From positions 992,001-1,056,000 of the forward strand of contig CAVVTP010000015.1 of assembly GCA_963751165.1 (NCBI GenBank): a DNA stretch of 64,000 nucleotides, given 5' to 3'. Every line of letters begins with the position of its first letter. Position 1 is the first letter of the stretch. The translations under genes were made by a program, and so were the position numbers. This document shows, piece after piece, positions 1-10,840 of this stretch. The notes beneath the pieces are model-generated. The model was not told the origin of the DNA. It saw only the letters and a list, made by a program, of their open reading frames with translations, and searched no databases. The DNA comes from Roseiarcus sp963751165. GTDB taxonomy: Bacteria; Pseudomonadota; Alphaproteobacteria; Rhizobiales; Beijerinckiaceae.

Positions 1-3000
1 CCGATCTTCTTCATGTTCGGATTCGCCGCGCTCGCCCGGCGGCTGGCTGAATTGCGCCAGTCGGCCCGCGCGATCTCGCAGGTCGCGGTCCGCCTGGCCG
101 AGCCAGAGTCGATGGCCGGAGAGCACATGGTCACGCTGTCGCAGGCGATCCGCCGCGAACTGACGTCGATGGGCGACGGCGTCGAGCGCGCTCTGGCGCG
201 CGCCGCGGAGCTTGAAACGCGGGTGAAGTCAGAGGTGTCCACGCTCGAGCGATCCTATTCGGACAACGAGCGCAAGATTCGGTCGCTGATCGCTGAGATG
301 GCGGACCAGCGGGAGGCGATCGTCGCCAGCGGCGCGCGCGTGCGCGATTCGATCGCCAACGCCCGCAGCGGCATTTCCGAGGACTTCGATTCGGTCGGCG
401 GACGTCTGAGCGAGCGGTTGACCGAGACGGGGCAGCGGATCGCCGCTTCCCTCGGCGCGTCAGCCGGGGAAATCGCTGCTGCAATGGAACGAGGGGGTTC
501 GTCGACGGTCGAGCGCATCATCGCGGAAGGAACTCAGCTGGCCGTTTCGATCGCCGGGATCGGCGAGAGCCTCGCCGTCCGGCTCGGCGAGACCGGCCAA
601 AGAGCCGCCGACGATATTTTGGGGCGCGTAGGCGACGTCAACTCCCGAGTGAAGGCGGCGGGCGACGTTCTGGTCGCCAATATGGACGCGCGCAGCGAAG
701 ACCTCGTCGCTCGCATCAACGCGTCCCAGACTTCCGTCGTCGACGCGATCGGGGGCCACGCCGACGGCGTGGTCAGGCGCATCAACGAGACCAGCGCTCG
801 AGCGACGGAGGCCGTCGGCAGTCATAGCGACGCTGCGGCGAACCGTCTGGCTGAGGCTTCTGTCGCGATGACCGAGGCGGTCGGCGCGCACGCTGACGCC
901 GTCATCGGGCGCGTTCGCGCGAGCAGCGCGGAAGTCGTCGACGCCATTCGCGTCCATGGCGCCGGCGTCGTCGCCCGCCTGGCCGAGGCGGCCGACGAGG
1001 CCCGAAACGCCGTAGGCGCGAATGTCGACGACATCGTCGAACGCATCGCCGCCAGCACGACCGACGCAGTCAACGCGATTACCGGACATGGTGACAGCGT
1101 CGCCGCGCGGCTTGCCGATGCGTCGCTGACGATGACGGGCGCCATCGGCGACCATGCCGACGAGATCGTCGGCCGCATCAGCGCCAGCAGTTCTGAGGCC
1201 GTCCGCACGATCCGGGGACACGGAAACAGCGTCACCGCTCAACTCGAGGAATCGTCGAGCGCCATGTCGGGCGCGCTCGGCTCCCACGCCGACGAAATCG
1301 TCGGACGCATCAAATCCAGCAGCGCCGAGGCGGTGGACGCGATCACGTGGCACGGAGAGAGCGTGACCGCCAAACTCGCCGACGCGTCGCAGTCGATGTC
1401 CAGCGCCGTTGGCGCGGTCGCCGAAGAAATCGTCTACCGCGTCAGCGCCAGCAGCGCCGACGCCGTCGGCGCGATCACCCGGCACGGAGACAGGGTGACG
1501 ACACGGCTCGCAGATGCGACTGAGACCATGTCCAGCGCCGTCGGCGCCCACGCCGACGAAATCGTCAGTCGGATCAACGCCAGCAGCAGCGAGGCGGTCG
1601 GCGCGGTCGTCGGGCACGGAGATCGGGTGGCGGCTCGGCTCGCCGAGGCGACTGAGACCATGTCGAGCGCCGTCGGCGCCCACGCCGACGAAATCGTTGG
1701 TCGGATCAACGCCAGCAGCACCGAGGCGGTCGGCGCGATCGTCGGGCACGGAGACCGGGTCGCGGCCCGGCTCACCGAGGCGACCCAAACCATGTCCAGC
1801 GCCGTAGGCGACCACGCCGACGAAATTGTTGGTCGGATAAACGCCAGCAGCGCCGTTGCGATCGACGCGATCACGTGGCACGGAAACAGCGTTGCGACCC
1901 GACTTGACGAGGCGTCGCAAACCGTATCTAGCGCGGCCGGCGCCCACGCCGACGAGATCGTCGGTCGGATCAACGCCAGCAGCACCGAGGCCGTCGGCGC
2001 CATGGTGGGGCACGGAGACCGGGTTGCGACCCGGCTCGCCGAGGCGACCCAAATCATGTCCAGCGCCATAGGCGACCACGCCGAGGAAATCGTCGGTCGG
2101 ATCAACGCCAGCAGCACTGAAGCCGTCGGCGCGATCGAGGGCCATGGGGATCGAGTCGCCGCTCGACTCGCCGAGACGACGCAAGCGATGTCCAGCGCCG
2201 TCGGCGCCCATGCCGACGAAATCGTCGGACGGATCAAATCCAGCGGCGCCGAGGCGGTGGACGCGATCACCTGGCACGGAGACAGCGTTGCGACCCGGCT
2301 CGCCGAGGCGTCGCAGACAATGTCTGGCGCGTTCGGCGTCCAGGCCGATGAAATCGTCGAACGCATCAACGGCGCGGCCGGCGCGATCGCGGGTCACGGA
2401 GACAGGGTTGCGGCCCAACTCGCCGAGGCCACGCAAGCCATGTCCAGCGCCGTCGGCGCTCACGCCGACGAAATCGTCGGACGGATCAACGCCAGCAGCG
2501 CCGTTGCGATCGACGCGATACGTGGGCATGGCGACGGCGTCGCCGCAAGCCTCGCGGGAGCGTCCAGCGCGATGTCGGGAGCCGTCAGCGATCATGCCGA
2601 GGAGATCGTCGGACGGATCAACGCGAGCAGCGCGCGCGCCGTCGACGCGATCAAGGGTCACGGGGACGGGGTCGCCATGCGCCTGGCTGAAGCTTCGGCC
2701 GCAGTTTCCAGCGCCGTCGGGGCCCACACCGACGAAGTCGTCGGCCGAATCGCCTCCAGCGGCGCCAGGGCCGCGGATGCGATCAGGGAGCAGGAAAGTG
2801 CGGCGACGGCGCAATTTGTCGCTGCGTCTCTCGCCTTGTCCGGCGCATTCGGCGCCCACGCAAGCGACATCGTCGGCCAATCAACACCAGCAGCGAGCAG
2901 GCTCTCCAGGCCCTTCGCACGCACGGCAACTCTGTCGCGTCGCGCATTGCAGAGGTCGCGGATACAGCGAGCAGCACGGTCGGCGCCCACGGTGACGCGC

Positions 3001-6000
3001 TCGTCGGCCGTATAGACGCCAGCAGCGCCGGGGCCGTCGAGGCGCTCCGCCTGCATGCGGACGTCCTTGCTCAGCGTCTCGTCGAGGCGGCCGAAGCCGT
3101 CCATTCGCAGGGAGATTCCGTCGCGACCCGTCTGGCCGAGACGTCGCTCACGATGCACGCCGCCCTGGACGAGCACGCCCAGGAAATCGTCGGCCGCATC
3201 GATGCCAACCGGGCTCGGACGGTCGAAGCCATCCGCACCCAGGGCGACTCAGTCGCCGGCCGTCTCGGCGAAGCCGGCGATGCTCTCGCCCGCGACTTTA
3301 GCGAGCGTTCCGAGTCGCTACTCGAGCGTCTCGACGCCGCAAGCGGGCGCCTTTCCGACACCGTTGTCGTTCATGGCGCGGATCTGGTCCATCGCCTCAA
3401 CGACGCATCCGAGCGGCTGCAGGAGACGGTCATCAACCGCGGCAACGCGCTGCGCGAAGGACTCGAAGGCTCGAGTGAGCGCCTGGCGACGCTTCTGCTC
3501 GATCGCACAGCGGAGGCCTCGGCGACTCTCGACGCGGCCGTTGAGCGCTGGAGCGAGCAGTTCGATTCGCGCGGGGCCCAGTTGCGCGGCGCGATCGAGC
3601 ACCAGAGCTCGGCTGTCGAAACCCTTATCGACAACTCGACCCGTCGCATCGTCGGCGCGATGTCCGTCCAGGCGGCGAACACGCAGTCGCAAATCGAGCA
3701 GGCGGCGGCCAACTCGCTCGCCAAGCTCGACGCCGAAGCGATGCAGGTCGGGCGACGCTTCGTCGGGCTCGCGAGCGACGCCGCGGCCACGGTCAGCGCC
3801 GGCGCGGCCAACATTCACGAGGCCTTGACCACGCAGGTGGCATCTTTCGAGACCATCCTCGCCGGCCGCGGCGCGTCCCTGGTCGAGGCCCTCGCCGATC
3901 AGACAGGACAGATGGGTCGGCAACTGGAGACGCTCGACGACCTGGTCGGCGAAAACGGCCACAGCGTGGTCGATCGCATCGCCACCCACTCGAACGAGCT
4001 GAACGCACGGTTGGGCGACCATCTCGGCGCGCTGGACTCCATCCTGCGGACCCGCCGCGAGGATTTCGACCAGCGCTTCGGCGACCATCTCGAGGAGCTG
4101 TCGGCGAAGTCAGCTCAGCGTCTCGGTCAGTTCGAGACCGCTACGGCCGCGAATTACAACGCGATCGATCAGGCGCTCACGTCGCAGTCCCGCCGCATCG
4201 AGGCTTCGCTCGGCGACGGCCTGTCCCGGTTCGAGAGCGCGATCGACGGACGCGGACACGACCTCGTGCGCCAGATCGCCGACCGATCGGAAGCGCTTGC
4301 AAACGATCTTACCGCCAAGCTCCACACGATCGAGGAGACGCTGGTCAGCCAGGGAGGCGCAATCGACGAGAGGCTCGGCCGTCGCAACGAAGAGACCGCG
4401 GCCCTTTACGATTCCCACCTGCAGGCGATCGACGAGCGCGCCGAAGCCAGGCTCAACGAGGTCTCTGGCTCCCTCGAAGGCCTGCTCGCCCGCATCCAGG
4501 AAGGGCTTGCCCAGCGCGGCCGGGCTTTGTCCGAAACGCTGGCGCGCAACACCCTCGAAGTCGCTCGCGCGCTCGGCGAAGGCGGTCGCGAGATCGTTCA
4601 GGGCATGGACGCAAAGTCGGCGGAGATCGGTGAGACGTTGCAGAAGAGGGCGGGCGAACTGACGCAGACCGTTTCGGCGCTGGCGCAGGAGATCGGCGCG
4701 ACGCTGGAAGGCCGCGTGGAAGACGTCTCCCGCTCGCTCGGCGCCGGCGTGGAGCGGTTCAAGGACCACGTCGTCACGCCGCTGCAGGATGTGAGCGAGC
4801 GGTTCGAAGCCAGCCGCTCCGAGCTCGAGCACAAAGTCAGCGAGCATGCGCAAAGCGTCGGGGCCCTGCTCGAGACTCATCGCGACAGGCTCGGCGCCGC
4901 CTTTGATCGTCACGGGGCGACGATCGGCTCGGTTTTCGACCGCCACGAAGCGTCATTGGCGCTGGCCGCGAAGGAGAGCGCGGAAGACTTCGACTCGCGG
5001 CTGTCCGCGCTCGGCGCCGCAGTCGAAGATCACCGCGCGACGATCGGCGCGGCTTTTGATCGCCACAGAGCCTCTTTGGCGGAGGGAGCGAAACAGACAG
5101 CGGAGGACTTCGACTCTCGCCTGTCCGCCCTCGCCAATGCCGCGGATCAGAGCGCTCGAATCATCGACGCGCGGCTGATGGACCTCGCGGAAGCCGCCGA
5201 CCGCAATGCGGCAATGATCGACGAGCGGCTTGCCTCACGCATCCAGCTGATGAGCGAGTCGCTGGCGAGAACGGCGGCCGAAGCCAATTCGAGCTGGGAG
5301 GCGCGCGGAGGCGAGCTTGCAGCCTCGATCGGCTTCCAGGTCGACCAGCTGCATCGCCTCATCGACGGCAAGGGGGCCGAGTTGACGACCGCCCTCGGCG
5401 AGCGCGGCGGCGAATTCGCCGCCTCGATCGGCTCCCAGATCGATCAGCTCCATCGCCTCATCGATGGCAGGGGGACCGAGCTGACCGCTGCGCTGGGTGA
5501 GCGCGGCGAGCAGCTTTCAGCCTCGATCAGCTCCCAGGTAGACGCGCTTCGGCGCCTCATCGACGGCAAGGGGGCCGAATTGACGGCCGCTCTGGGCGAA
5601 CGCGGGGACAACGCTTCGAGTCAGATCGCCGGGGCGGCCGAGCGCGCCGTGCAGACGCTCGACCATCAAATGGCGGGTCTGACGGCGCTCTTGACGCAGC
5701 GCACGGACGAGTTGGTCGCCGCGGTGAACGAAACCGCCGCCGACCCGGTGCGCGTGCTTAGCGCCCTGTCGGGACAGTTGCGGGCGGAAGTCGCCAGTTC
5801 GGGCGAGGCCCTTCGCGCCGTCGCCGATGAGGCGGCGCAGCGCTCGGGAGACGCGCTCGACGCCTTGCTGAAGCGGCTGACCGAGCAGGTCGAAACCTCC
5901 GGCGTCGCGCTGCGGGACTCGGTCGCGCGCAGCGCCGAGACCTCCGTCGGAACGCTCGTCGGGACCGGCGATCGGCTCCGTAACGAATTGGCCGTCGTGA

Positions 6001-7523
6001 TCGGCGATCTCGGCAAGACGAGCGCCACGATCGATCAGACGGTTGCGGCAGCCGGGGAGAGACTGTCCTCCCTCCAGTCCGGGTTGGCCGGAAGGGTCGA
6101 GGAGTTCCAGCGCGCTCTAGGCGGCATCGCCTCTCAGGTCGCGACCCTGGGCCGCCTCAGCTCGACGACCCAGACCGACGCGAGCGCGCTCGCCTCGCAA
6201 CTGTCACGCAATGCGAACTCGCTGGCCAAAGTGGCGCAGGAGCTTGCGGCGCAGCAGCAGTCGCTCGACGCCGCGCTCGAAAAGCGGCGGGACGGCCTTC
6301 AGAAGCTCGTCGGCGATCTCTCAGGCCGCGGCGAGGCCTTCGAAACGGTGCTCTCGCGCTTCGCCTCGAACGTCGAAGACAGCTTCAGCCGGGCGCAGGC
6401 GCGCGCCCAGGAAATCAGCGCCGCGCTGGCCTCGACGGCCAGAGGCGCGTCGGTGGCAGTCGCCGGACAGTTCGAAACGATCCGCGAGACGGCCGCGAAG
6501 GAGCGCGAGCGCACGGCGCATAGCCTGCAATCGGCGATCGAGCAGACGAATGCGCAACTCTCGAGCGTGCTCGATCAAGCCGCCGAGCGGTTCCGTAAAT
6601 CCGTCGCCGAGGTGAAGGAGATGGCGAGCCAGGTCCAGCACGAACTCGACGCAACTCGGCAGGAACTGCGCCGCGGGGTGCTGGAGCTGCCGCAGGAGAC
6701 GAGCGAGACCGCCGACGCCATGCGCCGCGTCGTTTCGGACCAGATCCGGGCGCTGAAGGAGCTCGCTGCTCTGGTGACCGATTCCGGGGCGGCCTACGAC
6801 GTCGCCGAGCCGGTCGCCATCGCCGCTCCGATGGCTGTGAACGCGCCGGTACGATACGAACAGCAGCCGATGTCGCGGTCGCCCGAGCCTCTGCGCAGCG
6901 TCGAGGCGCCGCCTCAGCGCGAAGCGCCGCGGGCCAACCCGGCCGAAGCGATCGCGGCCCCGGTCATCGTGCCGCTCGCTCCGCTTCAGCCGCCGGAGCC
7001 GCCCGTGGCGCGCGAGCCGATAACGCCCCCTCAGGCGCCGCCGACGCCGTATGCTCCCCCTGCTACGCCTGCATGGCAGCCGCCTCCGGCGCCGGCGACG
7101 GACAGGTCCCAGCCCGGTTGGCTGTCGAGCCTGCTCGCGGCCGCTTCACGCGAAGAACCGGATGCGGCGACTGCGCCGCACGGATACGAATCACTGGAGG
7201 CTCTGACGCAGGGCATAGCCGGCCTCATCGACAACGTCGAAGCGGTCGAGATGTGGGACCGGTGGCGTCGCGGCGACGCCACCGCGGTGTCGCGCCACCT
7301 TTACACGGAGGCGGGGCAGCAGGCTTTCGACGAGATCCGCAGGCGGCATCGCAACGACCCGCAATTCCGGGACGCCGCGACCCGCTATGTGCAGGAATTC
7401 GAAAAACTTCTCGCGAAGGTCAGCCAGAACGATCGCGACGGGTCGCAGTGGCGCGCCTACCTGCTGTCGAACACCGGCAAGGTCTATACAATCCTTGCCC
7501 ACGCCTCGGGCCGGCTCGGGTAG
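1..7523 (+). CDS. Giant apolipoprotein-like coiled-coil protein, probable polar growth ring protein (GPR/RgsE-like); 5' partial, one frameshift
   Basis: The reading frame is open from the first base and the first residues (PIFFMFGFAALARR) look like the tail of a membrane segment, so the start lies upstream. About 2,507 residues are visible: a helical lead-in, about 18 units of a 44-residue repeat, long non-identical coiled coil, a Pro-rich linker at about 6800-7110 and a conserved-looking C-terminal domain of about 135 residues. The frame breaks at about 2877-2879, where GGCCAATCAAC replaces the GGCCG(A/G)ATCAAC of other units; one missing base moves the frame, and repeat sequence resumes perfectly in the next frame. 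Size, membrane-proximal start and ApoLp-type helices resemble GPR of Agrobacterium and RgsE of Sinorhizobium, which form a ring at the growing pole. That assignment is inference from architecture. A generic membrane-anchored coiled-coil protein is the alternative. Confidence 0.75.
745..3250 (+). repeat. Tandem 132-bp (44-residue) coding repeat array
   Basis: About 18 consecutive units have the pattern SSAVGAHADEIVGRINASS followed by EAVGAI..GHGDRVAARLAEATQTM. Spacing between equivalent bases, for example the ACCATG at 1525 and at 1657, is 132 bp. Forty-four residues equal four 11-residue turns, the periodicity of apolipoprotein-type amphipathic helices. The central units (about 1400-2500) are nearly identical in DNA, which implies recent expansion or gene conversion. 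Outer units are more diverged. The last two units lie after the frameshift at about 2878. Confidence 0.9.
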
Positions 7524-7535
7524 CGCATGGCGGAC

Positions 7536-7554
7536 GGGCGGCGGTCAGCCGCCC
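7536..7554. terminator. Possible bidirectional terminator between convergent genes
   Basis: A perfect 7-bp inverted repeat GGGCGGC / GCCGCCC with a 5-base loop lies 12 bases after the stop of the giant gene and 25 bases before the end of the convergent GFA gene. There is no T-run, so this is a candidate only. Confidence 0.35.
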
Positions 7555-7578
7555 CGCTGCGGGCGGGACTCGCCGCTC

Positions 7579-7980
7579 TCACTGCTTCGGTGAGGACGGC
7601 AGGTCCCGGACGTCGAGGGCCCACGGCAGGGCGGAGGAGCACCAGACCTGCCGGCGCGGCGGGATTTCGGCCCGCTGCGTGACCCCGCCGAGGCGCAGGT
7701 TGACGACGGTCGGGTTCTCAGCGTCCGTCGCATAGATCGGCGCGCCGCATTCGCCGCAGAAGGCCTGCGCGCGTCTTGCGCCGCTGTCCCCGACTTTCAC
7801 ATAGATCTTCGGGCTGCCGCTCAGGAGGCGAAAGTCCTCGACCCTCGCCGGTACGCTGGCGCGAAACGGGGATCCGGAGAAGCATTGGCAGTCCGTGCAA
7901 TGGCAGATCGAGGCCTTCTCCGGCTCGACCTCGGCCGAATAGACGATCGCCCCGCAATGGCATTGCCCGTCGATCTTCAT
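7579..7980 (-). CDS. GFA-family (CENP-V/GFA domain) zinc-binding protein
   Basis: The 133-residue protein has the cysteine pattern of the GFA domain (Pfam GFA): CHCG near residue 8, CHCTDC near 27 and CGECG near 75. These ligands bind two zinc ions in the family prototype, once described as glutathione-dependent formaldehyde-activating enzyme (Gfa). Most short stand-alone members have no proven reaction, so detoxification of a formaldehyde-glutathione adduct is only possible. It is the usual length for the family and complete. It converges on the giant coiled-coil gene, and a long repeat-bearing spacer lies upstream. Confidence 0.88.
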   Translation of the reverse strand: MKIDGQCHCGAIVYSAEVEPEKASICHCTDCQCFSGSPFRASVPARVEDFRLLSGSPKIYVKVGDSGARRAQAFCGECGAPIYATDAENPTVVNLRLGGVTQRAEIPPRRQVWCSSALPWALDVRDLPSSPKQ

Positions 7981-8139
7981 AATTGTTGCTCCCGCGCAAA
8001 GGCAAGCGGCGGCATAGCAGACCTGCTCTCACTCGACCAACGGCACAGGACGGACTCTTTCACTACGAAGTTCCTCAAGCGCAGATCGTGAAGCGCACGC
8101 TGGAGGCGCCGTCGCGGACTACCTGGGGTCTGGGCGATG

Positions 8140-8465
8140 CGGGGCGCGAGGCGAATTCGCTGAGAACAGCGAATTTAAGAGCGGATTTTTCCCCGCTGGG
8201 TCGATCGGACGACCCAAGCGCCCCGGAAAAGCGGGGGATTCCAAGAGGCCGCCCCATTCCCGCCGCAAAATCTCAGCGAGTATTTTTCGTGCGCTGAGCG
8301 AATTTTTTTGGCCTGAACAGCGAATTATCCCTCCGTTTCAGCGAATTCCTGAATCACCGTCAGGGAAATCCGCGATCCCGGCCGGACGTGCAATCTGAAA
8401 TAGGATTTCCCTGTCGTCCCCGCCGAAACAGCGGATTTCGACGGCGCCGCAGTCATCCACCGGCG
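8140..8465. repeat. Intergenic dispersed repeat, copy A
   Basis: The spacer 7981-8472 has no convincing gene. It is filled with short motifs of the type CAGCGAATT, CAGGGAAATCC and GAATTTTTTTGGCC that recur, in either orientation, at 21880-22085 and 51085-51295. The stretch TTTTTTTGGCC(T/G)GA.CAGCGAA at about 8302-8328 is shared with the reverse complement of the 21.9-kb copy. Function unknown. Confidence 0.6.
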
Positions 8466-8472
8466 ACCGCGC

Positions 8473-10002
8473 TTACTGGCGAAAAATGTCCTTGTAGGTC
8501 TCCCGCAGCGCCGCCTTCTGCACCTTGCCCATCGCGTTGCGCGGCAGGGCCTCGACGAAGAACACCCGCTTCGGCGTCTTGAATTTCGCCAGGCCGCCGG
8601 CGAGCGCCGAAAGGATCGCCGCCTCGGTGACCTCGGCGCCGGGACGGGGAACGACGACCGCCGTCACGCCTTCGCCGAAATCGGGATGCGCAACGCCGAT
8701 CACGGCGCTTTCGAGCACGCCGTCGATCGCGTCGATGTGATCCTCGATCTCCTTCGGATAGACGTTGAAGCCGCCCGAAATGACGAGGTCCTTGGCGCGG
8801 CCGACGATATGGATGTAGCCGTCGGAATCGACCTGCCCGAGGTCGCCGGTGATGAAATAGCCGTCCGGGCGGAACTCCTGCGCCGTCTTCTCCGGCATCC
8901 GCCAGTAGCCGCGGAACACGTTCGGACCCTTGACCTCGATGATTCCGATCCCGCCCGGGGCCACGGGCGCGCCGCTCTCGGCCTCGCCGATGCGCACGTT
9001 CACCCCAGGTAGCGGAAAGCCCACGGTTCCGGCCCTCCGCTCGCCGTCGTAGGGGTTCGACGTGATCATGTTGGTTTCCGTCATGCCGTAGCGCTCGAGA
9101 ATGGCGAAGCCCGTCCGCTCGCGCCAGGCGGCGTGGGTCTCGGCGAGCAGCGGGGCCGATCCCGAGACGAAGAGGCGCATGTTCGCGCAGGCCTCCCGGG
9201 TCAGGCCGGGATGATCGAGGAGCCTCGTGTAGAACGTCGGGACGCCCATAAGCGACGTCGCCCACGGCATCGCCGCGACCACCGCGTCCGGCTCGAAGCG
9301 ATTGTGGAAGATCATGGTGGCGCCCGAGAGAAGCGCGACATTGACCGCCACAAAAAGCCCATGGGTGTGAAAAATGGGCAAGGCGTGGATGAGACGGTCG
9401 GCTGAGGTGAATCTCCAGCTTTCGACCAGCGTCAGCGCGTTCGACGAAAGGTTCTCGTGCGTCAGCATCGCGCCTTTCGAGCGGCCGGTGGTGCCGGAGG
9501 TGTAAAGGATCGCCGCCAGATCGTTTTGCGCCCGCGGAATCGTTGCGAAGTCCGCCGGCGCGGAAGCGATTTTTTCCGCAAACGTTCCGTCACGGGCGTG
9601 GCCGAGGCTCTCGACCTCAGGCAGGCCGAGCTTGTCGACGAGCCTCCGAACGGACGGAAGCAATTCGGGGCGGCACAGCGTCAAGGCAGGCTCGGCGTCG
9701 CCGAGGAAATATTCCAGTTCCCCGAGCGTATAGGCCGTGTTCAGCGGCAACAGCGCCGCTCCAGCACGAAGGCAGGCGAGCGCCAGCACGATCCCGTCCG
9801 TCGACTTGTCGATCTGCGCCGCGACCCGATCTCCGGGCTCGACGCCAAGGGCGACAAGCGCGTTGGCCGCCTGCCCTGCCCGCTCGATCAGCCCGGCATA
9901 GGTCAGCCCAAAGGCGTCGCCCGTCTCGAGCGCAGGCTTGCCGGGCTCGCGGGCGGCGCGGGCGGCGACGAGATCGAACAGGTTGGCGGAGGCTTGCGTC
10001 AA
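8473..10002 (-). CDS. matB: Malonyl-CoA synthetase (malonate--CoA ligase)
   Basis: This is an ANL-superfamily acyl-CoA synthetase that activates malonate to malonyl-CoA with ATP. Visible motifs are the P-loop LYTSGTTGRSKGA, the YGMTET core A5 motif, GYFITGDLG, and the C-terminal lysine in the PRNAMGKVQK segment. The order and spelling, together with the N-terminal NLFDLVAARA, match MatB rather than a long-chain ligase. I prefer a TTG start at 10002 because an AGAGG sits 6-7 bases upstream and the preceding 15 residues from the ATG at 10047 look non-homologous. Neither malonyl-CoA decarboxylase (MatA) nor a malonate carrier is nearby, so it may act alone to recycle malonate. Confidence 0.88.
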   Translation of the reverse strand: MTQASANLFDLVAARAAREPGKPALETGDAFGLTYAGLIERAGQAANALVALGVEPGDRVAAQIDKSTDGIVLALACLRAGAALLPLNTAYTLGELEYFLGDAEPALTLCRPELLPSVRRLVDKLGLPEVESLGHARDGTFAEKIASAPADFATIPRAQNDLAAILYTSGTTGRSKGAMLTHENLSSNALTLVESWRFTSADRLIHALPIFHTHGLFVAVNVALLSGATMIFHNRFEPDAVVAAMPWATSLMGVPTFYTRLLDHPGLTREACANMRLFVSGSAPLLAETHAAWRERTGFAILERYGMTETNMITSNPYDGERRAGTVGFPLPGVNVRIGEAESGAPVAPGGIGIIEVKGPNVFRGYWRMPEKTAQEFRPDGYFITGDLGQVDSDGYIHIVGRAKDLVISGGFNVYPKEIEDHIDAIDGVLESAVIGVAHPDFGEGVTAVVVPRPGAEVTEAAILSALAGGLAKFKTPKRVFFVEALPRNAMGKVQKAALRETYKDIFRQ

Positions 10003-10118
10003 TGGGGTCCTCTGGACGTGCGGCCGGCGCCCGGCGCCAATGCTCATACGCTTTTAGCCGAGGCTGTCCGCCCGCGCGACTCGCACACGGCGCATGATTG
10101 AGGGCGTTCTCACCCAGA

Positions 10119-10688
10119 CTAGACGGCCGGCCCGACGATCGCCGACACGACAAACGACAGCACGATCCCGCAAACAATGACCGCGAGCGCGTATGGCCCG
10201 AGGCGGTCCTGCGGCGGCTTCATCAGGATCGGCAGGCCGAGCCAGAACACGTAGATGCCGTAGAGCAGCGCGAGAAAGCGAAGGAACCCCAGGCCGGGGA
10301 TCAGCGCAAACACGCCCGCGAGCCAGGCGGGCGTCATCGAATAGACCGCGAGCTTCATTGCGTTTTGCTGGTTCTTCTGCCCCGAAAACGTCGGCGCGAG
10401 ACCGTCGATGATGACCGCCATCACGTAAATGACAACGAACGCCACGAGATAATGGATGACTGCAGCGAACAGGCTCGAGAAAAACCCGAAGTGATGCATG
10501 TGGCCAAGGCGCGGACCGCCCCAGCCGAAAAGGCCGCGGCGCAAAAACGTGCAGACCGGCGGAATCGCCGCCAGAATCGCGACGTAATTGGCGAACAGAT
10601 AGCCGGCGTCGCCGCTTTCCGGCTCGACCGCGCGCCACTCGGCGGCGGGCGACAAGACCATGGCCTTCGCGCGTTGAACCAGATCCAA
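10119..10688 (-). CDS. Yip1-family inner-membrane protein
   Basis: The 189-residue protein has about five hydrophobic segments, the first around FANYVAILAAIPPVCTF. The N-terminal pattern LDLVQRAKAMVLSPAAEWRAVE matches bacterial Yip1/YIPF6-like proteins, which begin with a short amphipathic stretch and a P..EW motif. A TTG at 10688, preceded by a G-rich tract, puts this pattern at the very N-terminus; the longer frame to 10817 adds 43 unconserved residues. Function of the bacterial members is not established. It is transcribed away from msrQ, with about 150 bases between them. Confidence 0.75.
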   Translation of the reverse strand: MDLVQRAKAMVLSPAAEWRAVEPESGDAGYLFANYVAILAAIPPVCTFLRRGLFGWGGPRLGHMHHFGFFSSLFAAVIHYLVAFVVIYVMAVIIDGLAPTFSGQKNQQNAMKLAVYSMTPAWLAGVFALIPGLGFLRFLALLYGIYVFWLGLPILMKPPQDRLGPYALAVIVCGIVLSFVVSAIVGPAV

Positions 10689-10840
10689 GACGACGCCCCC
10701 CCAGATTGGCCGGCCCAAGGGCAAAATATAGGTCGCCGGAGCCGGCCGCGCCAGCGCGCTGCAATGAAACAACGGCGCTGGAGTTCCGTATAGCACCTCG
10801 AGAGCCTGAAGGCTCACGTTCGACGACAGGTTTTATCGAA

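Noticed and set aside
460..2880. Long minus-strand open frame of 806 codons under the repeat array
   Set aside because: It is the shadow of the tandem repeats: the repeat lacks stops in this antisense frame, and the translation is a Gly/Asp/Arg-rich echo of the coding strand.
745..3250. Regular repeats taken as a CRISPR array
   Set aside because: Units are 132 bp without unique spacers, stay in one reading frame and encode a continuous coiled coil.
7981..8297. Short plus-strand frames in the spacer before matB
   Set aside because: They consist of translated repeat motifs, lack ribosome sites and show no protein-like composition.
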